Source: Trifolium pratense
Taxonomy: Eukaryota; Streptophyta; Magnoliopsida; Fabales; Fabaceae
NCBI RefSeq assembly: GCF_020283565.1
Contig: NC_060060.1
Coordinates: forward strand, 20,522,001 to 20,586,000
Direction: 5' to 3'
Length of the DNA stretch: 64,000 nt
Shown piece after piece: positions 47,251-58,572 of this stretch. The notes beneath the pieces were generated by a model, which saw nothing but the letters and a program-made list of their open reading frames with translations, did no database searches and had not been told where the DNA came from. Within the stretch, counting starts at the first letter, position 1, and every line of letters starts with the position of its first letter. The position numbers and the translations under genes are program-made.

Positions 47251-47772
47251 TGGACCTTAGGCAAAAAAAATTCTTTCAATTAATATAATAATATTAATAC
47301 ATACTGTCAAAAAAATAGCATTAATTCATCATAATAATAGTTTTATAAAATATCCAAAAAAAAAAACTCGAAAATTCATAACAAGATTTCTTCGAGAATT
47401 TTGAGATTCAAAATCATTGATAAGCACATCAATATCAATGTCTGCAAAAAATAACACGTTAAGTATTAACAATTTGTAAAAAATAAATTAAATAACTTGT
47501 TAATAAAATTAGGAACACAAAAAATAAAACAACGCCAAAACCTAAACAAGAAAAACCCATAACATTCATACATACCCTACAATAATGCAAGAATTAGAAA
47601 GAAAAAAAACTCAATAGGAATTAGGAACAAAGACAAGTGGTGCCGTCTTTTTGTTCTTTTGCATATTCTATTTTAATTCTACCATTATGCCTAGGTATAA
47701 AAAAATTTGGATCTCAATCAAATTTTAAATAACACTTATTTCCTAGGCTTAATTAATCATATTTTCTTTCCT

Positions 47773-47813
<41 letters not shown>

Positions 47814-47956
47814 TTTATAATACTCCGTAGTATGTTTTGTTGTTTAATATAATTGATTTTTTTTCATAATAGTAGGTAGGTATAACAAAAAAATTTGGGC
47901 CCCTAAAAATAATGGGCCTTAGGCCATGACACCTATTGCCTACCCTCATGGCCGCC
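47251..47956. mobile_element. Internally deleted hAT element with 9-bp flanking duplication
   Basis: Flanked by ATGGTATCA at 47242-47250 and 47957-47965, fitting an 8-bp hAT target duplication plus one chance base. The right end carries GGGCCTTAGGCCATGACAC and GGCCGCC, the left TGGACCTTAGGC. Internal 47388-47425 (TTCGAGAATTTTGAGATTC, AAAATCATTGATAAG) matches the hAT transposase 3' end at 68-105 (TCGAGCTTTTTGAGATGC, AAAATCATTTATTAA). The coding region is otherwise lost, so this is a non-autonomous derivative of the family at 1-1339. An (AT)n run lies at 47776-47805. Confidence 0.75.
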
Positions 47957-48036
47957 ATGGTATCACCATCAGAGATGTTAATTGTTCATGTTTTTTATAG
48001 TGCATTAATTGCTTATATAAAAGGTGTAACAAAAAC

Positions 48037-48215
48037 ACCAACAATGAATTGATCCAAGCAGTAAGGGGTTTGCTCCGCTTAAGCATATGATCAAGGGTTT
48101 GATTTCTTACTCATGTGTATAGAAAAAACTCGATTAGTTGGAGAGAACTCACTTTGTATGTCCTACAGGTTCGACGAAAATTAGTAATCACTAACGATGG
48201 TGTAAACTTCGTACC
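48037..48215 (+). repeat. SINE-like repeat, family B, copy 2
   Basis: CCAACAATGAATTGATCCAAG, GCAGTAAGGGGTTTGCTCCG, CAAGGGTTTGATTTC (box-B-like) and CTAACGATGGTGTAAACTTCG in the same order as 41935-42120. Same orientation. No clear target duplication. Confidence 0.6.
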
Positions 48216-49009
48216 AATATAACGATAAAAAAAATTAACAAATCAAAAACAAAGAAAAGTGCTTATATCATGCTTTGGATGGTTTTTGGAACTTTCTATT
48301 TATATATGTTGTACAGTACTTGTGTAGATAAGTTTTGTCACAATTGTAGCTTAACTAACGTGTCAGTTAGACGAGTGAGGATATGCTCCAGTTTTACATT
48401 GAAACTTTTAATAGTCACGTGTCAAATATTTGTGAGTTGGACCGGCTAAATGTAAATGGAGTATTTAATATCTGAAGCAGATGCATGCAGAAAAGAAGTG
48501 AATGCATTCACAATGTCAATAAGGGAAGTGAACTAGTAATGGTAATAGTATAACTTTTTACTTTTAATTCTAATTTTAATCTTATCATTTTAATTTTATT
48601 ATTTCTTTATTTTTTAAAATAAAAAACAATTCACTCACAAAAATAACTACCAATTTACGTAAAATAACTATATATTTTTATGTTATTTTCCATTTACATC
48701 AGCTAAATTTATCAAACATTTTAATTTCATTCTACTAGCATTTCAGCTATCACTTAAAAGCTAACTTATAGCTTAATTTTATTAAACAGAGTCGTCCGTA
48801 GTACATATTTTATAGGAACAGGAATATTAAACGTATTTACCGTGTGCTGCTATAATGCATTATAGTGTCCGATTTTGAATCAAAGGTTCAAATTGTTTTG
48901 TACAAATTTTATGTAAATATCAACCGACTTATTTAAAATTAATGGCCACAATTCATTACGGTGTGAAACAGCGAGATTCTTTTATTGCATGCGATCCTAT
49001 TTTGTATGG
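48216..49009. other. Intergenic, nothing identified
   Basis: AT-rich sequence without repeats or genes that I could recognise. Confidence 0.4.
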
Positions 49010-49287
49010 AGTAAACTGTCAAATACCCTACTAAAATTTTAAAATTCGTTAAATATCTCTCTGAAATTTGGAAATAAGCAAATAACCTCATGAAATTATA
49101 AAAAGTCAATCAAATTGCTCTCTGACACTACCAGTCAGAGTCCACGTCAAGGAGTAATTTGATTGACGTTTTATAATTTCAGAGGGATATTTGCCTATTT
49201 CCAAATTTCGGGGGTATTTGGCGAATTTTGAAATTTCAGGGATATTTGACGAATTTTGAAATTTCAGGGGGTATTTGATAGTTTACT
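49010..49287. mobile_element. 278-bp foldback MITE
   Basis: AGTAAACTGTCAAATACCC at left; GGGTATTTGATAGTTTACT at right, reverse complements with one mismatch. Inner arms also pair, e.g. AATCAAATTGCTC against GAGTAATTTGATT. The right arm holds a local duplication of GAATTTTGAAATTTCAGG (about 49219-49236 and 49251-49268). Noncoding. Confidence 0.8.
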
Positions 49288-49360
49288 CTTTTTTTATGCT
49301 ACAAAATGTTGGAGAGTGTGACGAACAAAAAACATCTCAAAGTAAAGTTTAAGTATATAT

Positions 49361-49511
49361 TACTCTCTCCGGTCTTATATATAAGAAAATGTTTGCTTTT
49401 TAAATTCATTAAAGAATTGATGTATGTGGACTATATTATCATTCAGATACATCAACTTTTTAATGAATCTAAAAACCAAACATTTTCTTATATATAGGAC
49501 CGGAGACAGTA
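49361..49511. mobile_element. Stowaway-like MITE, 151 bp
   Basis: TACTCTCTCCGGTCTTATAT at left and ATAGGACCGGAGACAGTA at right, inverted, starting and ending with TA as in Tc1/mariner-type Stowaway insertions. Arms extend inward (AAGAAAATGTTTG and CAAACATTTTCTT). Confidence 0.85.
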
Positions 49512-50010
49512 AAAGATTAACCACATTTCTATTTAAAATATTAAGATATTAAATTTATATAAATTATCTTATATATCCAATTTTAGGTCAATTATAATAA
49601 TTTAATTAATATGGCACTAATCATGCATAATGAACCTAACAATCTTCTCTTCAAGTAAATTTCTTGTATCTTATATTTACCAATGAAACATGTCTCCTAA
49701 TTGTAATGTGAAAAAACTTTCGATACAAAGATCCTACCAAAATTCACTCTAGGTTCCCCACCAAATGGAATCAAATCAATACTTTGATATAATTTGTTGA
49801 GGGAGTTTTGGATATTGTCAGAAGCAACAACTTAACACAAAATCTCTAGGATCACACATCTTCAAATAAAAATCATAATCATAAGACATTATATTTATGA
49901 GTCACATTTATAAAGATAATTATATTACACTCCAAGAATATTAGCAAAATTAGGTTAATATTACGGTGAACCACTTTCACAAGTAGTCTACCATTGATAA
50001 GTGATTTGCC

Positions 50011-50262
50011 GAATACGAATTTTATAAAATTTACCGTTAGATTGAAAGTTTAAATCATATAGATCATCCATAAAAAAATTTAGAAAAATTGAAATCATTT
50101 TATATGTTATTGAGACCCATCAAGGTTTACGGTATTTTCAATTTTAATGGGTCTCAATAACATATAAAATGATTTTCAATTTTTCTAAACTTTTCTATGA
50201 ATGATCTATATATATGATATAAATTTTCAATCCAACAGTGAATTTTATAAAATTCGTATTCA
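50011..50262. mobile_element. Palindromic MITE related to 10371-10770
   Basis: Arms GAATACGAATTTTATAAAAT and ATTTTATAAAATTCGTATTC are exact inverses; the palindrome centre is near 50131-50142. Inner sequence TTGAAAGTTTAAATCATATA followed by GATCAT and TATTGAGACCCATCAAGG parallels the 10.4-kb element, which reads TTGAAAGTTTACATCATATA and TATTGAGACACATAAAG. It lacks that element's outer 45 bp or so. Confidence 0.8.
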
Positions 50263-52942
50263 TTATAATGTCATTCATGACCGGTCCATCATAGTAGTCT
50301 GCATTACCACCAAAACTATAATTCAACACTTTTCAAATCTATGATGACATGTATTTTTATCACTAGATCAAAACATTTAGACTTAGTGCAATGGTTCAGA
50401 TCAAAACGTTGTATATCTTAATTTGGATCAGACCTAAGTTACGTTTATTGTAGTCAGCAAGTGGCATATATATTTCATGCAGTCACACCCACCCGTATGG
50501 TGACTGTTTGATCTAAATCAGAAGGTTAAGATTTAGCTCAATATTTTTTATTATGGAGTAAATTTTTTTTTAACATGAATAAACTTATTTCATTTCTAAT
50601 GAAATAGTGCTCATAATTATCGAGTAAAATTTAAAGTTAGATATTTTTAGATCGTTAAGTAATAGGTTTATGTTATTGAGATTTTATGTTATCAGTTTAG
50701 TCCAATATATATATTATACATTTGCTTGTAACATTTTTTACATGTCTTTGTAATTTTATGAAAATCTAACCTTCTTTTTTTTTTTTTACGAAAAATCTAA
50801 CCTTCTTAGTTGTGTCTTTTCTTCTTTGATTATTTCTAACCAACAAAAAATAAATTGAAACAACCACTTCTTCCGTACCAAAAAAAGTAAATTGAATTTA
50901 CCAAAACAACATGAAAAAAAAAAGGAGAGCATGCGTACGTATTTTTTTTTACACAATGTGTACGTGTTTTTCTTTTGATATTTTGTATGTTACATAGACA
51001 AACTTTATATTGTCTTTAAGATTTTACTTATTCATTCATAATGAACAGGTTAGAATGAGTCATCTTTTTACTTAAAATCACTCTTGTCTTGTACGGTGTT
51101 CGTTTTCTCGATTTGGTGTTGTGTTTTTTATTCAAATTAATAGGTCAACTTCAATCAATTACTAATGCTATCAATAATTAGATCGTAAACATTGCAGATT
51201 CGAAAACATAAATATTCCTATTACTTTAATTTTATCGCATTATTTCTATAAATTAATTAATAGTTTAGAAGTAACTCTCGAATTAATTGATTTAATAAAC
51301 GTTCAATAAACGTAATAATGTTCAGTTAGAGAAATTAGAATGTTTCCTAACGTCTAATTCAATTAATCTATTTTTGTACAGTTAATTCTTTACAATTACT
51401 TATTCGGTTCTTAAGTGATTGTAACTGTTTTGTATTAGGTTATGGACTATATGTTCATTAACACTAGAGTGAATATATGTATTGGAAGAAAAAGAAGTGA
51501 TGGGTTTTTTGGTCAAAATATTAGGTCATGAAGTAACAATTTTTTTTTAATATAAAACTAAAATATATATTAGGTCATGAAAAGACATTTATAAAAAAAA
51601 AAGGACAAAAAAAATAGTAGTCGGTGTTTAAAAAATGAGATATGTAGACTTTCCCAAACATGAAATGATGATGGTATCTTTGATTTGGATATCCACTGGC
51701 TAAGCACTTATGCGAAATATGAGCGTCTGCTTATACTAATGAGAATAAAGTTCAAATTGCCTTTTATAGCCTATCAAAATCTAATGGTTGATTGGGTCAA
51801 CACCATAATCATCATCAACACCACTAATTACTCAATGTTAGCCACTTATTTATTGTATCTTACTGATTAATATTTTCAGATCACTCTTTAACGAGTACTT
51901 TTTAGAGCATTCTTTAAAAATTAAAGGCACTAAATTTAGTTCAATGATAAGGAGTTTAAAAGCATCTCCAATAAGAATATTAAAGAGAGTATCATAGAAT
52001 AAAAATCCGTACCTTAATTTTTTTTTTATTGTTGGAGTTTCATAACGTGACATAGTATCAAAATTGATGATACAATACTTTATTTAAGGTAGCGTATCAT
52101 CAATTTAATATCATTAATTAAAGTTAAAAAAATAAATATAAAATGGACAATTTGGAAAATACGTATGAGTTGCATAGGTATTACATGGCAGGAACCACTT
52201 TTTAGGTTTTATTCTCTGTTCTATTGTAAATATCGTAATTTTAGTAAAATTTTGATTTTTTAGAATATATAAATTACAAAATTACCCCTGTGAGAAAATC
52301 ACATATATATTTAAAAATTGAGCGCTGCTATATGTCCCGAAATTATTTTCCCGAAATTTTCACGAAGCGCGTGACCTTCCTCTCTTTTCATAGAACGTGG
52401 ACATGCTTTTAATTTGAGAACGTGAACCTCTTTTTTCTTTGACAAGTGTGGACCTCTTATTTTAACAAGTGTGGATCCATGTTGCCACTGCTAACTACAA
52501 TACCAGCTAATTTTTAGCCTAAATAGAAATTAGATACCTGCCAATGTTTACAAGCTATTATTCCTCTGTTTTTTCATGTGTGAAGCTCTGTTTTTTAGCA
52601 CAAGATTGCTTTTGAACTAGTTGCTTTCAGCGCACATCATGTTTGTATTTGTTGTACCGTTCTTAGCTTGTAGATGGGTCATGAAATTTCTTGTGCTCAA
52701 ACTCAACTTTACCAAGTTTAGATGACTATGATATGAGTTGTGTACGCTATTTTTCATTTACAATAGGATATTGTGGAAGTGGGAAGCAAATGTAATTAGA
52801 GCAAAATTTGGCAAAAGAAAAGGGAAACTAGCAGAACAGTGATAGTATGGGTAATCTTTGTGCTCGTGGAAGGAATGGAATTCTTGTGTCATTAGCAGGT
52901 TCATCGCCGGTGGCAACCATGGCGATCGAAACGGCAAACATT
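50263..52942. other. Intergenic, one possible MITE, no gene
   Basis: AT-rich. 51963-52205 starts AGCATCTCCAATAAGAATATT and contains GAGTTGCATAGGTATTACATG; the same phrase in eroded form is near 47150-47215 (GAATTGCAAAAGTATTACAT), so a dispersed MITE family is likely, ends unresolved. 52325-52375 (CTGCTATATGTCCCGAAATT) has a transposon-like phrasing too. Open frames at 51685-51870 and 51850-52053 are not credible. Confidence 0.4.
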
Positions 52943-53040
52943 ATTCAATTCTATTCAATGGTTCACTTCGTTTCCATCTCTAGACTATCATCCTCAACCA
53001 TCTGGAGTATCTCTTGATTCAATTCTATTCAATGGTTCAC
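52943..53040. repeat. Exact 24-bp direct repeat, 74 bp apart
   Basis: A sequence starting ATTCAATTCTATTCAATGG occurs at 52943-52966 and 53017-53040. The surrounding stretch (52850-53120) is less AT-rich than its neighbours and includes a short frame from ATG 52848, but no family is recognised. Confidence 0.7.
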
Positions 53041-54234
53041 ATGGTTTCTCTTCTCAGCTTTTGTCGGTTAATTAGTCTCACTTCTCCAACAAGTTCCACA
53101 AAATCACCGCATCCAAAGAAAAGCTTATTAAAAAAAATTTGAAAGAAAAAAAAAAAGAAGAAGAGAGAGATCGAATAGTGGGGACACTTCTGTTGACAGG
53201 TCATTCGGGATGATTTCGTGATCTAATTTTCGCTATACATAGCATTTTCCTTAAAAATTAATTATTTTATTATTTATATTTTATTAATTTTATTTTATGT
53301 ATTTTAAAATATATTTTATAAAATAAATCAGTAATTTTTTTTCTTATCCTATCCTGCTGGTAACCTAGCTCAAATTCAGGATAAGAATTATAACTAGAGA
53401 GACAAGATATGATAAGCTTCAGGATTAACTTAACATATCTTGTTGTATCACCAAACACTGGATTGCGGCAGGATATGATATAGTTATCCTATCCTGTCTC
53501 TTATCCTGTGCACCAAACGGACCCTTAATTTATTTCCAATATATTAAATCTACACATTTTCATAAAAAAAATTCTTATTTAAGATCTTAAGGATGCTTCA
53601 CACATTTTCAATATATTGAATTCCACCGAGTTCACATGGCATAGTGTCAACCTAATGCTCACATTATCAAGTATATCAGTATCAAGCACTTTGTATTATT
53701 ATATTTTAGAAATTGTTATTGAAGTGTTTTATATATATGCGAGTATTTTTAAAACATTCTACATTCCAAATTGGACTTTATTTAAATTAAAATAAAATAA
53801 AAAATCTCTCATCATCATCATCTTTGCTTTCAATGCTTTAAAGTGTTTCTTGGCGAAAATCGCAGCCACAATCCACAATTTTTTTGCATTCCCATCTTAT
53901 TATATCAAATCTATCATGCACTTTATTGTAGAGAATTAGTGCATCATCTCTAACTAATTCTTTGCTAAGATAACTTCTTGTACAAGCAACTTATATGAAG
54001 AAGTAATATATTAATTACTTTAACTAGCTAACTTTAGTCGTGGATAAATTAAAGATCTGCAATCTCGTTTCGTGCTCACAAAGTGAAAGTCTTCATGACA
54101 TTTGCACTGTCATCATCCCCAATACTTTAAAGTTTTTTAATTATAATTAAAATAAAATCTAGGCCGACACATAGAGGTTTTAAAAACATGTGTTTTTAAG
54201 GGTTCTCACTTTTGCAATTGGTTATAAAGTATAA
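53041..54234. other. Intergenic; possible MITE end at 53320-53525
   Basis: 53330-53525 is rich in TATCCT/AGGATA: CTTATCCTATCCTGCTGG at left and TTATCCTATCCTGTCTCTTA then CACCAAACGGACCC at right. The GGGTCCGTTTGGTG end (minus strand) is typical of plant MITEs. Both blocks have the same orientation, so this is not a simple foldback. No gene. Confidence 0.4.
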
Positions 54235-54562
54235 GACTATCTCCAGTGGTTTTTATTTTTTTTAAGTACTAGTACTTAATAGGTACTCCCATTGAAGCAA
54301 AATCAAAATAGTATCTAATAGGTACTAGTTCTAAAATAAGACTTGGTACCTATATCATTTTTTGTATGACCCATTTATAATAATGTAGAGTTATTTGTTA
54401 GATGTGTTATTGGTGGAACCTATTTAAAACTTTTTAAGAATTGTTGGGTTGGAGGAATTGAATACTTATTAAGTACTACTATTAAAAAATTATAAAAGAG
54501 TGATGTGTACACGCGGGGCCCGATTAAGTACCAAAAAATGAGAAACTCCATTGTGAATGCTC
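54235..54562. mobile_element. Tourist-like (PIF/Harbinger) MITE, copy 2, 328 bp
   Basis: Ends GACTATCTCCAGTGG and, inverted, GAGCATTCACAATGG; flanked by TAA on both sides (54232-54234 and 54563-54565). It aligns from end to end with 12622-12951 in the same orientation, including AAGTACTAGTACTTAATAGG, so both descend from one subfamily. Confidence 0.8.
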
Positions 54563-54602
54563 TAAGTGGGTTTTAAATAAGTCGATACATTATATAATAG
54601 GA

Positions 54603-54607
<5 letters not shown>

Positions 54608-54666
<59 letters not shown>
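54608..54666. repeat. Compound (AT)n(GT)n microsatellite
   Basis: About 18 AT repeats (54608-54645) followed directly by about 10 GT repeats (54646-54666), a purine-pyrimidine alternating run. Confidence 0.95.
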
Positions 54667-55264
54667 AATGAAAGATAATTGGGTATTAAGCAGCGTCACT
54701 AATCTTATTTGAATGGTAATGGTAAAATTATAATTCTCTGAAACATAACGGTCATAGACATGGGAATAACATTGCTATGCATGATCTTTTGAACTCTTTG
54801 CAAAAACATTATGACGTCTGGTACTAAAAAGTCAAAAGAGTCAAACACAAATGGTATAAAAACATATTGATCGCCATAACATGCTTTTCATGTTAGGTCA
54901 CTTTGTTTGAAGTAGTTTTGAAGGTTGTTTGTCCCATAATATAAAAGCTTCAGTCTTTAATTCCACAAGTAACAAAATCTCAGTAAGTCCACACATGCAT
55001 TTTATCCTCCTACCAGTCATACATCATGACATCTGCCGGTCTAAGAGACGACCTTCCCTCTTATGGATTGGTCAAAAAGTTCACAAATGTCTCTTTTCAA
55101 AAAATGTAAAAATAAGTCGTTTATATTTTCAAAAAAGGAGGGTTAAAATTCTCAAATTGTGAAACTTGACCTAGTGGTATTCACTTAAGACCTTGGATGA
55201 ATGTCTCAATTTTGATTTTCTCTAGTGTCAGTTTCGGTAGACTAGTCTATATAATTTAAAAAAG

Positions 55265-55555
55265 TACTCCCTTCATCCCAAAATGAGTGAGTGACTCATT
55301 TTGACTATATGCACTATTTATATAACTTGTTTTGACCATATTTTTCTACTAATAAATAAAAATAAATATTAACATATAAGATGTTGTTGGATTTTTATAT
55401 AAAACTAAAATATCACGTATGCCGATAAGTATTTTCAAAATATCAAATTTTTATAATATTTACTATTATACAATTAAAAATATTAATCGCCAAAGTTATG
55501 AATCGGCATACGTGAAACAATCAACTATGTCACTTATTTTGGGACGGAGGGAGTA
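55265..55555. mobile_element. Stowaway MITE, 291 bp including TA duplication
   Basis: TACTCCCTTCATCCCAAAAT at left and ATTTTGGGACGGAGGGAGTA at right, with TA at both ends. The CTCCCTCCGTCCC end is the classic Stowaway terminus. The interior also pairs (ATCACGTATGCCGAT against ATCGGCATACGTGA). Noncoding. Confidence 0.92.
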
Positions 55556-55747
55556 TATATTTTGGTACAAAAGAACCCTTGTCCACAAGTCCATTCACTA
55601 ATTACTCTCTCCGTAATTTTAGAGTTTTGCACATGGATTAACAAATACATAAATCGAATCATTTTTACAATTACTTTATTAAGAAAGAGAAAATTCATTT
55701 AATGAAAGCTTTAATTTTTGGGAGAATGTTGGATGCAAATGTAGATT

Positions 55748-55880
55748 GCTCGTAAGCTTAATTCAATCGGTACGGACATTGCGTTTTATACGCAGGGGTT
55801 TGAGTTCGAATTCCGGAGACCCAACTAATTCATTATTCATCTTAAGCTTGAAATTTATAGTCACTAGGCTACCTAACAGA
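55748..55880 (+). repeat. tRNA-derived SINE-like repeat, best-preserved copy
   Basis: GTAAGCTTAATTCAATCGGT (box-A region), ACGGACATTGCG, ATACGCAGGGGTTTGAGTTC leading into box B GAGTTCGAATTCC, then GGAGACCC and the tail CACTAGGCTACCTAACA. Same family as 11176, 26403, 42455 and 44210, all of which are inverted relative to this copy. Confidence 0.65.
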
Positions 55881-57059
55881 AAAAAAGTAAGCAAATGTAG
55901 AAATCGTTTTTTGGAACTTGTGCATTTTAACCTTTTAAGCATTAAATTTTTAACATTATTAATTGCATAATTTTTTTTTGGTACAAATTAATTGCATAAT
56001 TTTTATATTAAGATACGTTAACATGAATCTAAGAGTACATGTTATCGTGACCCTAGTTTTTGTACGATATAAATGATAAAATATCGTTAATTATACCTTA
56101 ATTTTTTAAAAGAACCAAAATTTTAAAACAAAATTAAAAAACTAAAAAACCAAAAATTTAGGTACATTTTGATCAAACCGTCCACAAATACAAAATGAAA
56201 CACTAATGAGACGAAAAAGCTTATTATATTAATGGACACCTCAATTTCTTGTAGGTTGCATCAATTTTTCATTTATGTTTATCTCTTTAATAAATTTAGT
56301 CCTTTATTTTATTTTAAGAAATAGAAAGCATTGGCTCACGAATATTCTGTCTGCACAGTCTGAATGAATACTATAAAGAATCTCAGCTAAAATTGTGTCG
56401 CTTTTCTATAAATAAAGCATTAACTTTTGTCAAAAAATAGGGAAAATATGTACAAGAAGATAATTATCATGGCGTGTACTCTTAAAATACATTCCATAAA
56501 TGTAACCCAATAAAAAAAATACATTCCATAAAATTCACATTTACAAAACTAAAACGAAAAGAAATCAAAGGATAAAGATAAAAATTGTTTTTATTTTTGA
56601 AAGGAAAGATTTTATTTTTGACCAATTTTGAAAGGAAAGATAACAACTACTACCACAACCTAATTATATTCCTCATGATTTCTCACCCAAAAAAAAAACT
56701 CATTATTCGTGGAAAAAAAAGAAATATACAATCAGCACATGTTTCAATTTATCCTTATCTCTGATTTAAAAAGAAATAAATTATGAAAAAAAAATCAACC
56801 TTCTTATCACCTAGTATTAACTTCGCACAACTACCAAGTCAATACTTTCATTTTGACTTTCTAAAAAATACTTCAAATATTGATACAACTGTAATTGATT
56901 TTTTTAAAATAAGAATTAAAATAATAAAGTTTTTCTTACGGTAATTAAAATAATAAAGTTAAATTTAAAATAATAAAGTTAAATTTGGAATAATGGGTAA
57001 AAATTTATAAACTCATATGTTACTTAAATAACATTTAAAAAAAATATAGGCTTAATTGC
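55881..57059. other. Intergenic, nothing identified
   Basis: Very AT-rich, with poly-A runs and short duplications such as AATAAAGTTAAATTT near 56960-56987. No gene or clear element. Confidence 0.4.
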
Positions 57060-57172
57060 AGTTTTGGCCCCCCAAGTTTTATAATTGTGCGATTTTAACC
57101 CCTTAAGTTTAACAATTGTGCGATTTTGGCCCCTCAAGTTTCAATTGTGCGATTTTATCCCCCTAAGTCTGA
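57060..57172. repeat. Short tandem repeat, 3-4 units of ~30-37 bp
   Basis: Units centre on TTGTGCGATTTTGGCCCC and CAAGTTT (or variants AACCCC, TATCCC, TAAGTTT). They occur at about 57060-57092, 57093-57118, 57119-57142 and 57143-57172. The first copy differs at the start (GCAGTTTTGGCCCCCC). Confidence 0.7.
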
Positions 57173-57945
57173 AAGAAAAACTTTTTGTCAAACATATTTT
57201 ATTTTATCAAACAAGTTTATAAGTTAATCTAATAAGTTACAAACTAACTTATTTGTTACCAAAGAGACAATTTAATCTTCTAAAAAAAGTAGAGTAGATA
57301 TGCACAAATTAAGGGTGTGTTTTTTAAACTTTTAAAAAAATGATTTTATTCTGAAAAAAATATAGAGATTTTTAAGAAAATTTTAAGCTATTTTTTTGTT
57401 TGTTTACTATTTAAAAAGTTTTTTTAAAAGCAAAATAGGTGTAGATTAGAAGGTTGAGCCCTAAATATATTAAAAAAAGAAAGATAAAGAGAATATAACA
57501 AACCGGGGGACATAAACCAAACTCAGTCAAACCACATAAACGCCCAAAAGGTATACAAAACATTTTAAAAGTGGTTAAAAATAGAAATGAAGATACACAC
57601 AACACAAGCATTATCCAGTGAACCCGCGTACTCACGCAAAAGAAAATAGCGAAAAAAGTGTTGTATGAACCTTCAAAACTCAAATAGGCGAATAAATTTA
57701 CCGCCAACACCGATCAATTCATGTACCAACGGTGCCCTGCAAAACTACATCAAGCATAGAAGCGCTTCACACCAACACTCCAAGTTAGAGACAAGGATAT
57801 AGAGAAAGGTCGTGAGTCTGACCGCCAACATGTTAACAGATTCACAAGCCAATAACTCACTTTCACAAAAACATCAAGGTCAAACGCCATTTCTAACTAT
57901 ACACTCAGAACCACCGGGGCAGCGGAGATAAAGCAACCACACTAT
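57173..57945. other. Intergenic, possible unclassified repeat at 57440-57940
   Basis: 57440-57940 is less AT-rich than its surroundings and looks like a dispersed repeat, perhaps antisense retroelement sequence, but no domain or terminus is visible. The minus-strand open frame 57411-57710 gives a hydrophobic low-complexity peptide and is not considered a gene. Confidence 0.35.
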
Positions 57946-58572
57946 ACACTCAGGTTCCCTTAAAGGTTTCCATTTTTGCGTGGCGTTTACTGCGTGACAG
58001 GTTGCCCACTAAGTCAAACCTTGTTACTAGAGGCATATTATCTTCTGCAGCTCATTTGTGTGTATCTGGTTGCGGTGTGGTAGAGTCGGCTCATCACTTA
58101 TTCATCTCTTGCAACACTTTTGGTTCTCTTTGGGATCTAGTTCGGACTTGGATTGGTATTTCTTCGGTAGTTTCTACTTCTATCCGGGATCATTTTGTTC
58201 AGTTTACTCTCTCAGCTGGTGGATCTAGAGCACGTCGGTCTTTTTTACAACTCATTTGGCTTGCTAGCGTATGGGTTGTGTGGACGGAAAGAAACCACAG
58301 GTTATTCAGAGGCTCAGTCAGCACTATTTATCAGTTGTTAGACAAGATCAAGCTTTTTTCCTATAGGTGGTTGAAGACGACGAGCGTTACTTTAGTCGCA
58401 AACTACCATAGTTGGTGGTCTAGTGTCTTTTATTATGTTTGGGCCTTGTATGATTGTTTATTTTCTTTCTGTGACTATTTGTAAACTCTGGTAGTCTATG
58501 TTGGTACATCTTGTGCTAATGAGACTTGTTTGTTAATATATCTCATTTTGGCTTGTTCAGAAGAAGAAAAAA
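57946..58572 (+). mobile_element. 5'-truncated LINE with zf-RVT domain and 11-bp target duplication
   Basis: The frame from 57953 reads VPLKVSIFAWRLLRDRLPTK, then NLVTRGIL, CGVVESAHHLFISCNTFGSL, LASVWVVWTERNHRLFRG and a stop at 58482-58484. This is the zinc-binding reverse transcriptase (zf-RVT) domain at the 3' end of plant LINEs, with the Cys/His pattern C-x3-C-x6-HHLF-x2-C. The insertion is bounded by AACCACACTAT at 57935-57945 and 58573-58583 with an A-rich tail at the 3' end. The domain reading frame is intact, so the copy may be young, although it lacks the reverse transcriptase itself. Confidence 0.9.

Noticed and set aside
57411..57710. Minus-strand 99-codon open frame as a membrane protein
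   Set aside because: Hydrophobic because of AT-rich antisense codons; no family, no promoter, and it lies in repeat-like sequence.
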